Assembly: GCF_008692035.1 (NCBI RefSeq)
Contig: NZ_VTFG01000001.1
Coordinates: forward strand, 806,001 to 870,000
Reading direction: 5' to 3'
From: Pseudomonas marginalis
GTDB taxonomy: Bacteria > Pseudomonadota > Gammaproteobacteria > Pseudomonadales > Pseudomonadaceae
Length of the DNA: 64,000 nt
In this document: piece by piece, positions 50,864-58,957 of the stretch
How the letters are laid out: every line of letters starts with the position of its first letter
Numbering within the stretch: the stretch's first letter is position 1
The notes under the pieces: generated by a model
Databases searched by the model: none
What the model was told of the DNA's origin: nothing
The model's input: only the letters and a program-made list of their open reading frames with translations
Position numbers and translations under genes: made by a program

Positions 50864-52312
50864 TTAAAGCTTGTGGCTGCCCAAGGCCAGGAACCGCTGC
50901 GGCGACGCCTTGCGCAGCCGCGCCGCGAGGAATACACCGCCCAGCAACGCCAGGAGAATGATCGCGCAGAGGCCGTAGGACAGCAGTTGGCTGGCACCGG
51001 TCAGCACATCGAAATGCACCACCGCCAACACCAGCACGGCCACGAGCGCCAGGCACGAGAAACCGGGGAGGATCTGCCCACGCCAGAGCCCGACCTTGAG
51101 CTGCGGATGGCGCCGGAAGAACACCAGCACCGCGGCCGAGGTCAGCGCCATCAGCAGGATCACGCACAGCGTGGCCAGGTTGGACAGCCAGGCAAACAGC
51201 TGCAGGATCGGATCGGCATCCAGCGCTGCGAAAATCAACACCACCACGGCCGAGATCAGGCTCTGCAAGACCGAGCCCATATGCGGGCTCTGGTGCACCC
51301 GATGGGTGGTGCCCAACTGGCTGTGCAACAAGCCGTCACGGCCGATGGCGTAGAAGTAACGGGCGGCGGCGTTGTGAAAGGCCAGCAGGCCGGCATAGAT
51401 GCTGACCATGAACAGCACGCGGATAACCTGGGTCAGTTGCGGGCCGACAAAGTGGTCGGACATGCCATAGATAAACGTGGTCGGGTCCTGCAAGGCCTGC
51501 AACATCGGCACGATCTTGTCCGCACCCACGCCCACCACCATCGACCACACCGACAACGCGTAGAAACCGCCGATCAGCAACACCGAGCAGTAGGTCGCAA
51601 TCGGAATGGTGCGCTGCGGGTCCCGGGCTTCTTCACCGTAGATGGTGGTGGCCTCGAAGCCGATAAAGGCGGCGAAGCAAAACAGCAGGCCGATTGACGG
51701 CGTGCCACTGAACACATGGCGGCGGCTGAACGAATCCAGGTTGATGCCGCTGTCGCCACCGGACTTGAGAATGGCGAAATCCAGGACCAGGATCGCCAGG
51801 TACTCGGCGATCACCATCACCGACAATACCCGCGCGGACAGGTCGATCTTGCGATACCCCAGGATCGCGATGCTTGCCATCGCCATCAGCGAATAGGACC
51901 ACCATGGCAGCACCAGGCCGAAGGCGGCTTCCATGGTGCCGCTGACTACCCCGCCGAACATGCCGTACAAGCCGACCTGCAGGATGTTATAGGCAAACAT
52001 CGCCAGCACCCCGGCCGCGCCACCGGCCAGGCCGCCCAGCCCACGGGCGGTGAACGCATAGAAACCGCCGGCATTGGTCAGGTGGCGCGCCATGGTGGTG
52101 TAGCCCACCGAAAACGCCAGCAGCACCAGCAAGGCCAGGATCAGCAACGCCGGGGTACCCGCGCCGTTACCCAGCATGATGCCGATGGGGAAGCCGCCGG
52201 CGATCACACTCAGCGGGCTTGCCGCCGATACCACGAAGAAGATGATAAAGCCCACACCCAGGGCACCACGCTTGAGCTCCGTGGAGCTGTTGATCGAGTT
52301 GGATACACTCAT
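50864..52312 (-). CDS. APC-family permease, copy 2
   Basis: A 482-residue permease with about 12 membrane helices, almost identical to copy 1 (46823). Differences are scattered conservative changes, the last ten residues (FLALGSHKL) being the same. The start ATG at 52312 is aligned with copy 1. Leader DNA upstream is also related, including the 17-bp motif (52439-52455). Two such close copies at one locus suggest gene dosage or slightly different substrate ranges. It is transcribed away from the AraC and aminotransferase genes. Confidence 0.9.
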   Translation of the reverse strand: MSVSNSINSSTELKRGALGVGFIIFFVVSAASPLSVIAGGFPIGIMLGNGAGTPALLILALLVLLAFSVGYTTMARHLTNAGGFYAFTARGLGGLAGGAAGVLAMFAYNILQVGLYGMFGGVVSGTMEAAFGLVLPWWSYSLMAMASIAILGYRKIDLSARVLSVMVIAEYLAILVLDFAILKSGGDSGINLDSFSRRHVFSGTPSIGLLFCFAAFIGFEATTIYGEEARDPQRTIPIATYCSVLLIGGFYALSVWSMVVGVGADKIVPMLQALQDPTTFIYGMSDHFVGPQLTQVIRVLFMVSIYAGLLAFHNAAARYFYAIGRDGLLHSQLGTTHRVHQSPHMGSVLQSLISAVVVLIFAALDADPILQLFAWLSNLATLCVILLMALTSAAVLVFFRRHPQLKVGLWRGQILPGFSCLALVAVLVLAVVHFDVLTGASQLLSYGLCAIILLALLGGVFLAARLRKASPQRFLALGSHKL

Positions 52313-52438
52313 GCTGTTGACCTTATTGTATGAGGCAGTCGCTGTAGGATCGGTGCAGCCGGTTGTCGACCGATACCGAATAGCTTGTCGTTGTTGTTGC
52401 ACGCTGGCATCGATCCTATGCCTGCCCGACAGCGTGCC

Positions 52439-52455
52439 GGTATCCCAAATCGGTA
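52439..52455 (-). promoter_or_regulatory. 17-bp regulon motif, site 3 (permease 2)
   Basis: Reads TACCGATTTGGGATACC on the minus strand, 127 bases before the permease 2 start, almost the same distance as site 1 from permease 1. Confidence 0.6.
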
Positions 52456-52535
52456 ACGCAAGCGCCCACGGCGAAACACCTGCGCATCCCGAGCGGACGA
52501 CGCAGGCTGATTCAGATCTTGCTAAAGGCTTGGGT

Positions 52536-53504
52536 TCAGGCTCGCACGTTGCCGGTAATGGCGGCGCGGGTCGTGTGGGAAGGCAACTGCGCGAACAGTT
52601 CCTGGTACTCCGCGGCAAAATGGCTCAGGTGATAGAAGCCCCACTGGGCGGCGGCATCCCCAATCGACAGCTCGGATGCCCGGGTAGACATCAAGGTTCG
52701 GCGTACGCCGTTGAGCCTCACTGAACGCAGGTAATTCAGCGGTGTGGTCTCGGCGACCGAGCGGAAGCTGTTCTGCACCGTGCGCCGACTCACCTGGAGA
52801 CGCTGGCACAAATCGATCACGCTGGGCACGTTGATCATTTCGGTCGTGGCCAGGCGATGACATTTCTCGACGATAAAGCTGCGCGTGGAACTGGGGCTGC
52901 GCTGCTGCTTGTCACAGGCCGGGTCGGTCATCAGTTGCAGCAGCTCGCCGAGCATGGCCTGTTCCAGCGCCGACTCACGCTCGCGCGTGTAGTCGAGGTC
53001 ATCGTTCACCAGGGCCTCGGAGAACAATGCCAGCAATCGACGCCGGGCCTGGACGAAACGCTGGGGAGACACCTTTATCACCGGTTGGCGCAGCAACCGA
53101 TTGAGTTCTTTCGCCGACGCCGTCTGTTCCAGCGCCTCTTCGAACAATTCACGCTCAAAGGTAATGGACAAAAGCTCCATGCCCATCGGCATATGGAACA
53201 TGAACTCCTCGCCACCGTGGAGGAAGAACAGGCTGCTGTCATCCACCTCGCGGCCCTGCATGCGAACCGAGCCGGGCACATTGATCGGCACCGCAAAGCA
53301 CATCTTGTCGCGAGGCGCCACGCCGTTCTGCACCACACGCTGGTTGATCTGCTCGAGGAACAGGTGGCAACCGGTCGTCGTCAGTTGCATCAGCGAACTC
53401 TCGGCCGAACCGGCGGTGAGCTGGCTGTAGTCCTGGCTCCACTGTTGGATGGTGGCTGCGTGGACGTGGATATCGCGGAAATGGCTGATCGTCTGGTTTT
53501 TCAT
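52536..53504 (-). CDS. AraC-family transcriptional regulator
   Basis: A 322-residue regulator: an N-terminal sensing domain of the AraC_binding_2/FeaR type (about 1-190) and a C-terminal double helix-turn-helix (from about 225; VIDLCQRLQVSRRTVQNSFR and IGDAAAQWGFYHLSHFAAEY). ATG 53504 is preferred because AGAGG lies upstream; ATG 53528 would add eight residues. It sits between permease 2 and the divergent aminotransferase gene. It is the best candidate to bind the four-copy 17-bp motif. It is related to the truncated AraC protein at 33536. Confidence 0.88.
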   Translation of the reverse strand: MKNQTISHFRDIHVHAATIQQWSQDYSQLTAGSAESSLMQLTTTGCHLFLEQINQRVVQNGVAPRDKMCFAVPINVPGSVRMQGREVDDSSLFFLHGGEEFMFHMPMGMELLSITFERELFEEALEQTASAKELNRLLRQPVIKVSPQRFVQARRRLLALFSEALVNDDLDYTRERESALEQAMLGELLQLMTDPACDKQQRSPSSTRSFIVEKCHRLATTEMINVPSVIDLCQRLQVSRRTVQNSFRSVAETTPLNYLRSVRLNGVRRTLMSTRASELSIGDAAAQWGFYHLSHFAAEYQELFAQLPSHTTRAAITGNVRA

Positions 53505-53617
53505 TGGGGGGTGTGCCTCTACCAACATTCTTGTTTTTAGATCGCCGATGCCTTTGATACTCGCACATCGGTCACATCCTGCAAATTGTTTATGCGCTGG
53601 AATGCCCGCGTCTCATG

Positions 53618-53634
53618 TGCCGATTCGGGCTACC
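53618..53634 (+). promoter_or_regulatory. 17-bp regulon motif, site 4 (aminotransferase)
   Basis: Reads TGCCGATTCGGGCTACC on the plus strand, 62 bases before the aminotransferase start. It is closer to the gene than the other three copies. Confidence 0.55.
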
Positions 53635-53695
53635 GGCCGGGAACCCGCGGCGGAGATGATCGGCACACTTAAATCGACATTCCAGAGAGACCGTC

Positions 53696-55072
53696 ATGAG
53701 TGAAGCCAACTTTCAAGCCCTGCACTTCGCGGATGCCCCGCACATTGTCTCCGGCACACTGCCCGGCCCCAAGACCCGCGAGGCCCTGGCGCTGTCGGCG
53801 CGCACCGAGTCGATGGCACGCGGCGGCGGCCGCATGCCGGTGGCCATGGACCGCGCCTTCGGTGCGACCTTCAAAGACCCCGACGGCAACACCTACATCG
53901 ACCTGTCCGCCGGCGTCGGTGTCAGCAGCGTCGGCCGCTGCCACCCCAAAGTGGTGCAGGCGATTCGCGAACAGTCCGAAGTGCTGATGCACGCCCTGGA
54001 AATCAACAGCACGCGGCGCACCGAATTGGCGGCCAAGCTCTCCGAGATCGCCCCCGATGGCTTGCGTGGCGACTGCGTGACCTTCTTCACCCAGAGCGGC
54101 AGCGATGCGCTGGAGGCCGCGATCAAGTTTGCCCGGCGCATTACCGGACGCCACCAGATCATCGCCTTCCATGGCGGCTACCACGGCGTGTGGCATGCCT
54201 CGGGCGCGCTGACCACCGGCACCGCCTACCGCAAGGGCTTCGGTGCCCAGATGGGGGGCGTGATCCACGCACCCTACCCGTACGCCTACCGTTTCCCCTT
54301 CGACACCACCCACAAAAGCGCCGAGCAGATCGCCGGCGAGTACATCGACTACCTGTTGAACACCCCCTATACCGCCGCCGATGACGTGGCGGCAGTGATC
54401 GTGGAGCCGGTGCAGGGCGAAGGCGGCTACGTGCCACCCTCGCCGGAATTCCTGCAATTGCTGCGCCAGGCCTGCGACCGCAGCGGCACATTGCTGATTG
54501 TCGATGAAGTGCAATCCGGCGCAGGACGCACCGGCAAGATGTGGGCGGTCGAACACTCCGGCGTGAAGCCCGACATGCTCACCTTCGGCAAGGGCATCGG
54601 CAGCGACCTGCCCATGGCCGGGCTGATCATGCGTTCGGACCTGGCGGCCAAGATTCCCGACGGCTCGATGCCCAACACCTTTGCCGCCAACTCGTTGTCG
54701 GCGTCCGTGGCGTTGACCAACATCAGCATCCTGCAGGATCCACAACTCGACCTGCTCAACCGCGCCCACACGTTGGGGCTGGAAGCCCAGGCGCATATTC
54801 GCGGCTTCAACAGCCCGCTGGTCGGCGAAGTGCGCGGGCGCGGCCTGATGATCGGTATCGAACTGGTCGAGGATCCGCTCACCAAGGCGCCCCTGGCGGG
54901 CGAAAAGATCGGCCAGTTGATGGGCTACCTGCTCAACCACGGCGTGCTGATGATCCCCTGCGGCCGCTACAGCAACGTGATGCGCGTGATGCCCTCGCTG
55001 ACGATCTCCCGCGAACTGTTCTTCAAGGCCCTGGACATCTTCGGCGACGCCCTGGCGTCCCTCAAGGCGTGA
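53696..55072 (+). CDS. Class III PLP-dependent aminotransferase
   Basis: A 458-residue omega-type aminotransferase. The PLP lysine is K299 (TFGKGIGSDLP), the cofactor aspartate lies in LLIVDEVQSG, and the phosphate-binding block is FTQSGSDALEAAI. It transfers the amino group of an amine or omega-amino acid to an oxo acid, giving an aldehyde. The adjacent aldehyde dehydrogenase (28 bases downstream) would then oxidise it. The 17-bp motif 62 bases upstream ties it to the permease and chemoreceptor genes. Confidence 0.9.
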   Translation: MSEANFQALHFADAPHIVSGTLPGPKTREALALSARTESMARGGGRMPVAMDRAFGATFKDPDGNTYIDLSAGVGVSSVGRCHPKVVQAIREQSEVLMHALEINSTRRTELAAKLSEIAPDGLRGDCVTFFTQSGSDALEAAIKFARRITGRHQIIAFHGGYHGVWHASGALTTGTAYRKGFGAQMGGVIHAPYPYAYRFPFDTTHKSAEQIAGEYIDYLLNTPYTAADDVAAVIVEPVQGEGGYVPPSPEFLQLLRQACDRSGTLLIVDEVQSGAGRTGKMWAVEHSGVKPDMLTFGKGIGSDLPMAGLIMRSDLAAKIPDGSMPNTFAANSLSASVALTNISILQDPQLDLLNRAHTLGLEAQAHIRGFNSPLVGEVRGRGLMIGIELVEDPLTKAPLAGEKIGQLMGYLLNHGVLMIPCGRYSNVMRVMPSLTISRELFFKALDIFGDALASLKA

Positions 55073-55099
55073 GCCTGCCCACTACTCGAGGACCGCAAC

Positions 55100-56554
55100 A
55101 TGACTGAGCACTTGAATCATTTCATCGAAGGTACGCCCTGCGAAGCCTTCGACCGTCGCCGTTTCGACCTGGTCAACCCCGTGACCGAGCAGGTGTATGG
55201 CAGCTCCGCCCGTGGCACCCGCGAAGACGTGGAACGTGCCGTGGCGGCGGCACGCCACCAACTGGAAAGGGGCGACTGGAGCCAACTCGGCGGCGCCCAG
55301 CGTGGCCGACTGTTGGCGAAACTGGCCGACCTGGTCGAGCGCGACAGCGAACGGCTGGCCGATCTGGACGCCAATGCCATCGGCCGCTCGCCCATCGAAC
55401 CGCGCCGGATGGACCTGCCCAACGCGATCGCCAACCTGCGCGCCGCCGCCGGCTGGGCCAATCAGCTCGAAGGTCGCACCATTCCCACCGGCGGTTACTT
55501 CGGCACCAAAACCCTGTCGTACACGGTGCGCGAGCCCGTCGGCGTAGTCGGTGCCATCGTGCCCTGGAACTCGCCGCTGATGATCACCGTGTGGAAGCTC
55601 GCCGCGTTGCTGGCGGCAGGCTGTACCGTGGTGGTCAAGCCTTCGGAGGAAACCCCGCAGTCGGCCCTGCACCTGGCGCGGCTGGCGCAGGAAGCCGGCT
55701 TCCCGGACGGCGTGATCAACGTGGTCACCGGCTACGGCAACGAAGTCGGTCGCGCCCTGTGCGAGCACCCGGATGTGGCCAAGATCAGCTTCACCGGCAG
55801 CCCCGAGGCCGGGCGTGAAATCCAGCGCACGGCCGGCGTGCTGTTCAAGCGCGTGGCCCTGGAACTGGGCGGCAAGAGCCCGCAGATTGTGTTCGACGAT
55901 GCGTCCTTCGACGATGCCCTGCGCGGCTGTGCACTCGGCCTGTTCGCCAACCAGGGCCAGGTGTGTGCCGCCGGCTCGCGGATCCTGGTGCAGCGCAGCC
56001 TCGCCGAGCGTTTCGGCGCCGCGCTGGCCGAGGCCGCACACACAGTGAACGTCGGCGACCCGCGCGAGCCCGGGGTACAGATGGGTCCGGTGGCCAAGAA
56101 AGCCCAGTTCGATCGCGTCAACCGCTACATCCAGCGGGGCATCGACCAGGGGGCAACCCTGCTGGCCGGCGGCGTCTCGACGCCCGAGCAGGGCTGGTTC
56201 GTGCGCCCGACGATCTTCGCCAACGCCCGCAACGACATGGACATCGCCCGGGACGAGATTTTCGGGCCGGTCGGCACGCTGATCACGTTCGACAGCGAAG
56301 ACGAAGCGATCGCCCTCGCAAACGACAGCACCTACGGCCTGGCGGCCACGGTCTGGACCGGCGACCTGGCCAGGGCGCACCGTGTGGCGGCGGCGGTAAA
56401 GGCCGGCGCCGTCGGTATCAACTGCTGGAGCCCGCTGGACGCCAACCTGCCTTGGGGCGGCGTCAAGACCAGCGGTATCGGGCGTGAAGGCGGGTTCAGC
56501 GGCGCGCTGGCCTACACCGAGGAGAAAGTCATCACCGTGCTGCTGCCGGCCTGA
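55100..56554 (+). CDS. Aldehyde dehydrogenase following the aminotransferase
   Basis: A 484-residue ALDH. The nucleophile is C289 (NQGQVCAAGSR), the base lies in VALELGGKSPQ, and PWNSPLMI is intact. GAGGA lies about 10 bases before the ATG. It follows the class III aminotransferase by 28 bases and is surely co-transcribed, completing a transaminase-dehydrogenase pair that converts an amine to a carboxylic acid. A 9-bp-stem hairpin follows the gene. Confidence 0.9.
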   Translation: MTEHLNHFIEGTPCEAFDRRRFDLVNPVTEQVYGSSARGTREDVERAVAAARHQLERGDWSQLGGAQRGRLLAKLADLVERDSERLADLDANAIGRSPIEPRRMDLPNAIANLRAAAGWANQLEGRTIPTGGYFGTKTLSYTVREPVGVVGAIVPWNSPLMITVWKLAALLAAGCTVVVKPSEETPQSALHLARLAQEAGFPDGVINVVTGYGNEVGRALCEHPDVAKISFTGSPEAGREIQRTAGVLFKRVALELGGKSPQIVFDDASFDDALRGCALGLFANQGQVCAAGSRILVQRSLAERFGAALAEAAHTVNVGDPREPGVQMGPVAKKAQFDRVNRYIQRGIDQGATLLAGGVSTPEQGWFVRPTIFANARNDMDIARDEIFGPVGTLITFDSEDEAIALANDSTYGLAATVWTGDLARAHRVAAAVKAGAVGINCWSPLDANLPWGGVKTSGIGREGGFSGALAYTEEKVITVLLPA

Positions 56555-56576
56555 GCACACGCGCTGTCCTGACCGA

Positions 56577-56601
56577 GCCACCCTCCAACGTCGAGGGTGG
56601 C
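56577..56601 (+). terminator. Hairpin after the aldehyde dehydrogenase gene
   Basis: GCCACCCTC and GAGGGTGGC form a perfect 9-bp stem with a 7-base loop, 22 bases past the ALDH stop. There is no T-run, so it may only partly stop transcription before the cytochrome gene. Confidence 0.4.
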
Positions 56602-56636
56602 CATTCCACCGTGCATCGCTCCCTGGAGAGCTTGAT

Positions 56637-57200
56637 ATGAACCCAATGGATCAACCGACAATCGATCGCTACCCGACGTCCCTGCGCCTGTTGCACTGGC
56701 TGCGGGCAGTACTGGTGCTGGGCCTGCTCTGGGCAGGCTGGCATATGACCGGCATGAATGATGAGGTGGCGAGCAAATTCGAGCTCTATTACCCGTGGCA
56801 CAAGTCCTTCGGGGTGTTGACGTTCCTGGTGGTGCTGACTCAGCTTGCCGTGCGCTTTCGTACCCCCAGGCTGCCGCAGCCACTGGAAACCCTGGCCGGA
56901 TATGAACGCTTCCTGTCACGCCTGACGCAGCGCGTCATGTATGTCCTGCTGGTGATCGTGCCGCTGATGGGTTACTCCATGTCGAGCACCTTTACGATGA
57001 GCGACGGGGTGTTCTTTTTCGGGGTCAACCTGCCGGAGCTGTTGCCGAAGAATGACGATTGGTTCGCGGTGTTCCAGTGGCTGCACAAAGTCCTCGCCTA
57101 CACGCTGCTGGTGCTGATCGTGCTGCATGTCGCAGGCGCCCTCAAGCACCGCTTCTACGACCGCGATCCGCGCAACGACGTGCTGCGCCGCATGCTCTGA
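56637..57200 (+). CDS. Cytochrome b561-type membrane protein
   Basis: A 187-residue cytochrome b561/YodB-type protein with four membrane helices and heme-ligand histidines at expected places: LLHWLRA in helix 1, PWHKSFG before helix 2, and QWLHKVL plus VLHVAGALKHRF near the last helix. It would pass electrons between quinol and a periplasmic acceptor. GGAGAG lies 6 bases before the ATG. It follows the amine-oxidising genes but may be independent of them. Confidence 0.88.
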   Translation: MNPMDQPTIDRYPTSLRLLHWLRAVLVLGLLWAGWHMTGMNDEVASKFELYYPWHKSFGVLTFLVVLTQLAVRFRTPRLPQPLETLAGYERFLSRLTQRVMYVLLVIVPLMGYSMSSTFTMSDGVFFFGVNLPELLPKNDDWFAVFQWLHKVLAYTLLVLIVLHVAGALKHRFYDRDPRNDVLRRML

Positions 57201-57230
57201 ATGAATGGTGCAGGCAAGGGACATGAAATA

Positions 57231-57255
57231 ACCCCGGCAGGCAGCGTGGCGGGGT
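57231..57255. terminator. Weak hairpin between convergent genes
   Basis: ACCCCG and CGGGGT form a 6-bp stem with a 13-base loop between the cytochrome b561 and FecR stops. It is flanked by A-rich sequence on one side only. It could be a shared terminator. Confidence 0.3.
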
Positions 57256-57287
57256 CGTCTTCAGCAATCCATGCGCCTGGCCGGCCC

Positions 57288-58223
57288 CTAGGCCCGCGCC
57301 CCGATCAACACCAGCACCCCACCCCACTGCGTCACCCTGATCGGCAAGCTTTGCTCCAAGGCCTCCAGGGTCTGGCGCGCATCATCCAGCGGGAACCGGC
57401 CACTCACGCGCAGCTGCGCCACCGCGGCATCCAGGCGCACGATGCCCTTGCGGTAGGGCCGGATCGCTTCCACCACGCTGGCCAGTGTCTGGTTGCGCAC
57501 CACCAGCCAGCCGTCGAGCCAGGCGGTTTCGGTGGCGGCCATGGGCACTTGGGTGAGGATGCGCTGGTGGTCGAACAGCGTGCTCTGGTGCATGGCCACC
57601 CGTTGCTGGGCACCGCCGTCGAAGTGCAGCACCGCATCGGCATCCAGGGTGACCAGGCGCATCGCGCCGTCCTGTTCACTCAGCATCAGGCGGCCCGTGG
57701 TGGCACTGATATGGGCGGCGCGGGTCTTGACCTGCAGCGGACGCAGCAGGTTCACCAGCATTTCGCCGGTGCGCAGTTCAAGGCTGTGCGCGTCCCCGGC
57801 CTGCGTCGAGACCACCTCGCTGCGGGCATTGAGCTTGAGGGTGCTGCCATCGGCCAGTTGCCAGCTGCGACGCTCGGCGGTACCGGTGGCGTAGGTCTGC
57901 CCTGCGTCTTCAAAACGCCAGCCCCACCCCGCGCCGGCCGCCAGTCCCAGCGCGCACAGGCTGGTACGCAGGAATGCGCGACGGCTGTTGGGTTGCTCCA
58001 GGCTGCGCAGCAACTGCGCGCTGGAGCGCCCGCGCCAGGGTGAGGCCTTGAGCTGATCGAGACCGGCGAGCAGTTGCGCGTATACCTGGCGATGATGGGC
58101 CGAGGTGCCCCGCCATTCATCCAGCGCCTGCTGCTGGGCGGGGCTGAAGTCGCCGGACTGGATCTGCACCAGCCAGCCGATGGCTTCCTCGGCCACCGGG
58201 TCGTTCAAAGGCTGTTTGCTCAC
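57288..58223 (-). CDS. FecR-family sigma-factor regulator
   Basis: A 311-residue anti-sigma/sensor protein. The N-terminal cytoplasmic part (DUF4880, EEAIGWLVQIQSGDFSP) is followed by a twin-arginine-like membrane segment (RRAFLRTSLCALGLAAG, from about 90) and the periplasmic FecR domain (SWQLADGSTLKLNARSEV). It would carry the signal from a TonB-dependent receptor to the sigma factor. The ATG overlaps the sigma gene by 4 bases. No receptor gene follows; one starts at 63822 on the other strand beyond the butyrolactone-type operon. Confidence 0.9.
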   Translation of the reverse strand: MSKQPLNDPVAEEAIGWLVQIQSGDFSPAQQQALDEWRGTSAHHRQVYAQLLAGLDQLKASPWRGRSSAQLLRSLEQPNSRRAFLRTSLCALGLAAGAGWGWRFEDAGQTYATGTAERRSWQLADGSTLKLNARSEVVSTQAGDAHSLELRTGEMLVNLLRPLQVKTRAAHISATTGRLMLSEQDGAMRLVTLDADAVLHFDGGAQQRVAMHQSTLFDHQRILTQVPMAATETAWLDGWLVVRNQTLASVVEAIRPYRKGIVRLDAAVAQLRVSGRFPLDDARQTLEALEQSLPIRVTQWGGVLVLIGARA

Positions 58224-58729
58224 TCGCTCAACCCCAGGTAACAGGCGCGCAGGGCCTGGGTCATCAATTGGTGGATGCGCCCCAGGGACAGGCCCAGGCG
58301 TTCACTGATCTGCGTGTAGGTCATGCCGTCCAACTGGCTGTGCACGAACACCGCCTTGGCTTGCCCCGACAGGCCGTCCAGCAGTCGGTCGATGGCCAGC
58401 AGGCTCTCGATCAGAATCAGTTGTTCCTGGGGCGATGGGTGCACGTGTTCGGGCACGTCGGCCAGGATCTGCAAGTAAGCTTTTTCCAGGTCGCGCCGGC
58501 GCCAGCTCTCGTACATCAGGCGCTGGGCGATGGTGGTCAGCAGCGCGCGCGGTTCGCGAATGGCCGTGGGGTCGGGCAGCATCCACACCTTGAGGAAGGT
58601 CTCGGCGGCGATGTCCTCGGCGCTGTGGCTGCAACCGGTGCGGTACGACAAACGCGCGCACAACCAGCTGTAGTGCTGCTGGAAAATCTGGCCGATAAGG
58701 CGGGTCTTGAGCAAAGCATTCGGGTCCAT
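58220..58729 (-). CDS. FecI-family ECF sigma factor
   Basis: A 169-residue ECF sigma factor with region 2 (about 15-80, HSAEDIAAETFLKVW) and region 4 (about 105-165, YTQISERLGLSLGRIHQLMT). It pairs with the overlapping FecR gene, the usual iron-uptake-type signalling arrangement. The likely target is a TonB-dependent receptor gene; the only one in the window begins at 63822. No clear Fur site was recognised upstream of it. Confidence 0.9.
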   Translation of the reverse strand: MDPNALLKTRLIGQIFQQHYSWLCARLSYRTGCSHSAEDIAAETFLKVWMLPDPTAIREPRALLTTIAQRLMYESWRRRDLEKAYLQILADVPEHVHPSPQEQLILIESLLAIDRLLDGLSGQAKAVFVHSQLDGMTYTQISERLGLSLGRIHQLMTQALRACYLGLSE

Positions 58730-58918
58730 AGGTCCATAATCTTCATGGACTGCACACGCCAGCGGACAAGTGGTGGTGGGCCTGTCGGTTTGAGGTAGAC
58801 CTGCGTCCGGGCAGGTGAGTCCAGTTTGCCCCAGGGGGCTTCACCAGATAAAAGAATAAAAAAAGCCATCAAGCTGCATTTTTTGCATAACCTTCGGCGC
58901 TTTTACGGGCACGCCAAA

Positions 58919-58947
58919 GTACCGCCTGCGGCTGTCGCAGGCGGTAC
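58919..58947 (-). terminator. Terminator-like hairpin after the MFS gene
   Basis: A perfect 12-bp stem (GTACCGCCTGCG / CGCAGGCGGTAC) with a 5-base loop lies 11 bases past the end of the MFS gene. On the minus strand only three T residues follow closely, so termination strength is uncertain. Confidence 0.6.
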
Positions 58948-58957
58948 GGCGCGTGGC

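Noticed and set aside
48567..53695. Insertion-sequence origin of the permease duplication
   Set aside because: No transposase gene, terminal inverted repeats or target duplication seen around either copy.
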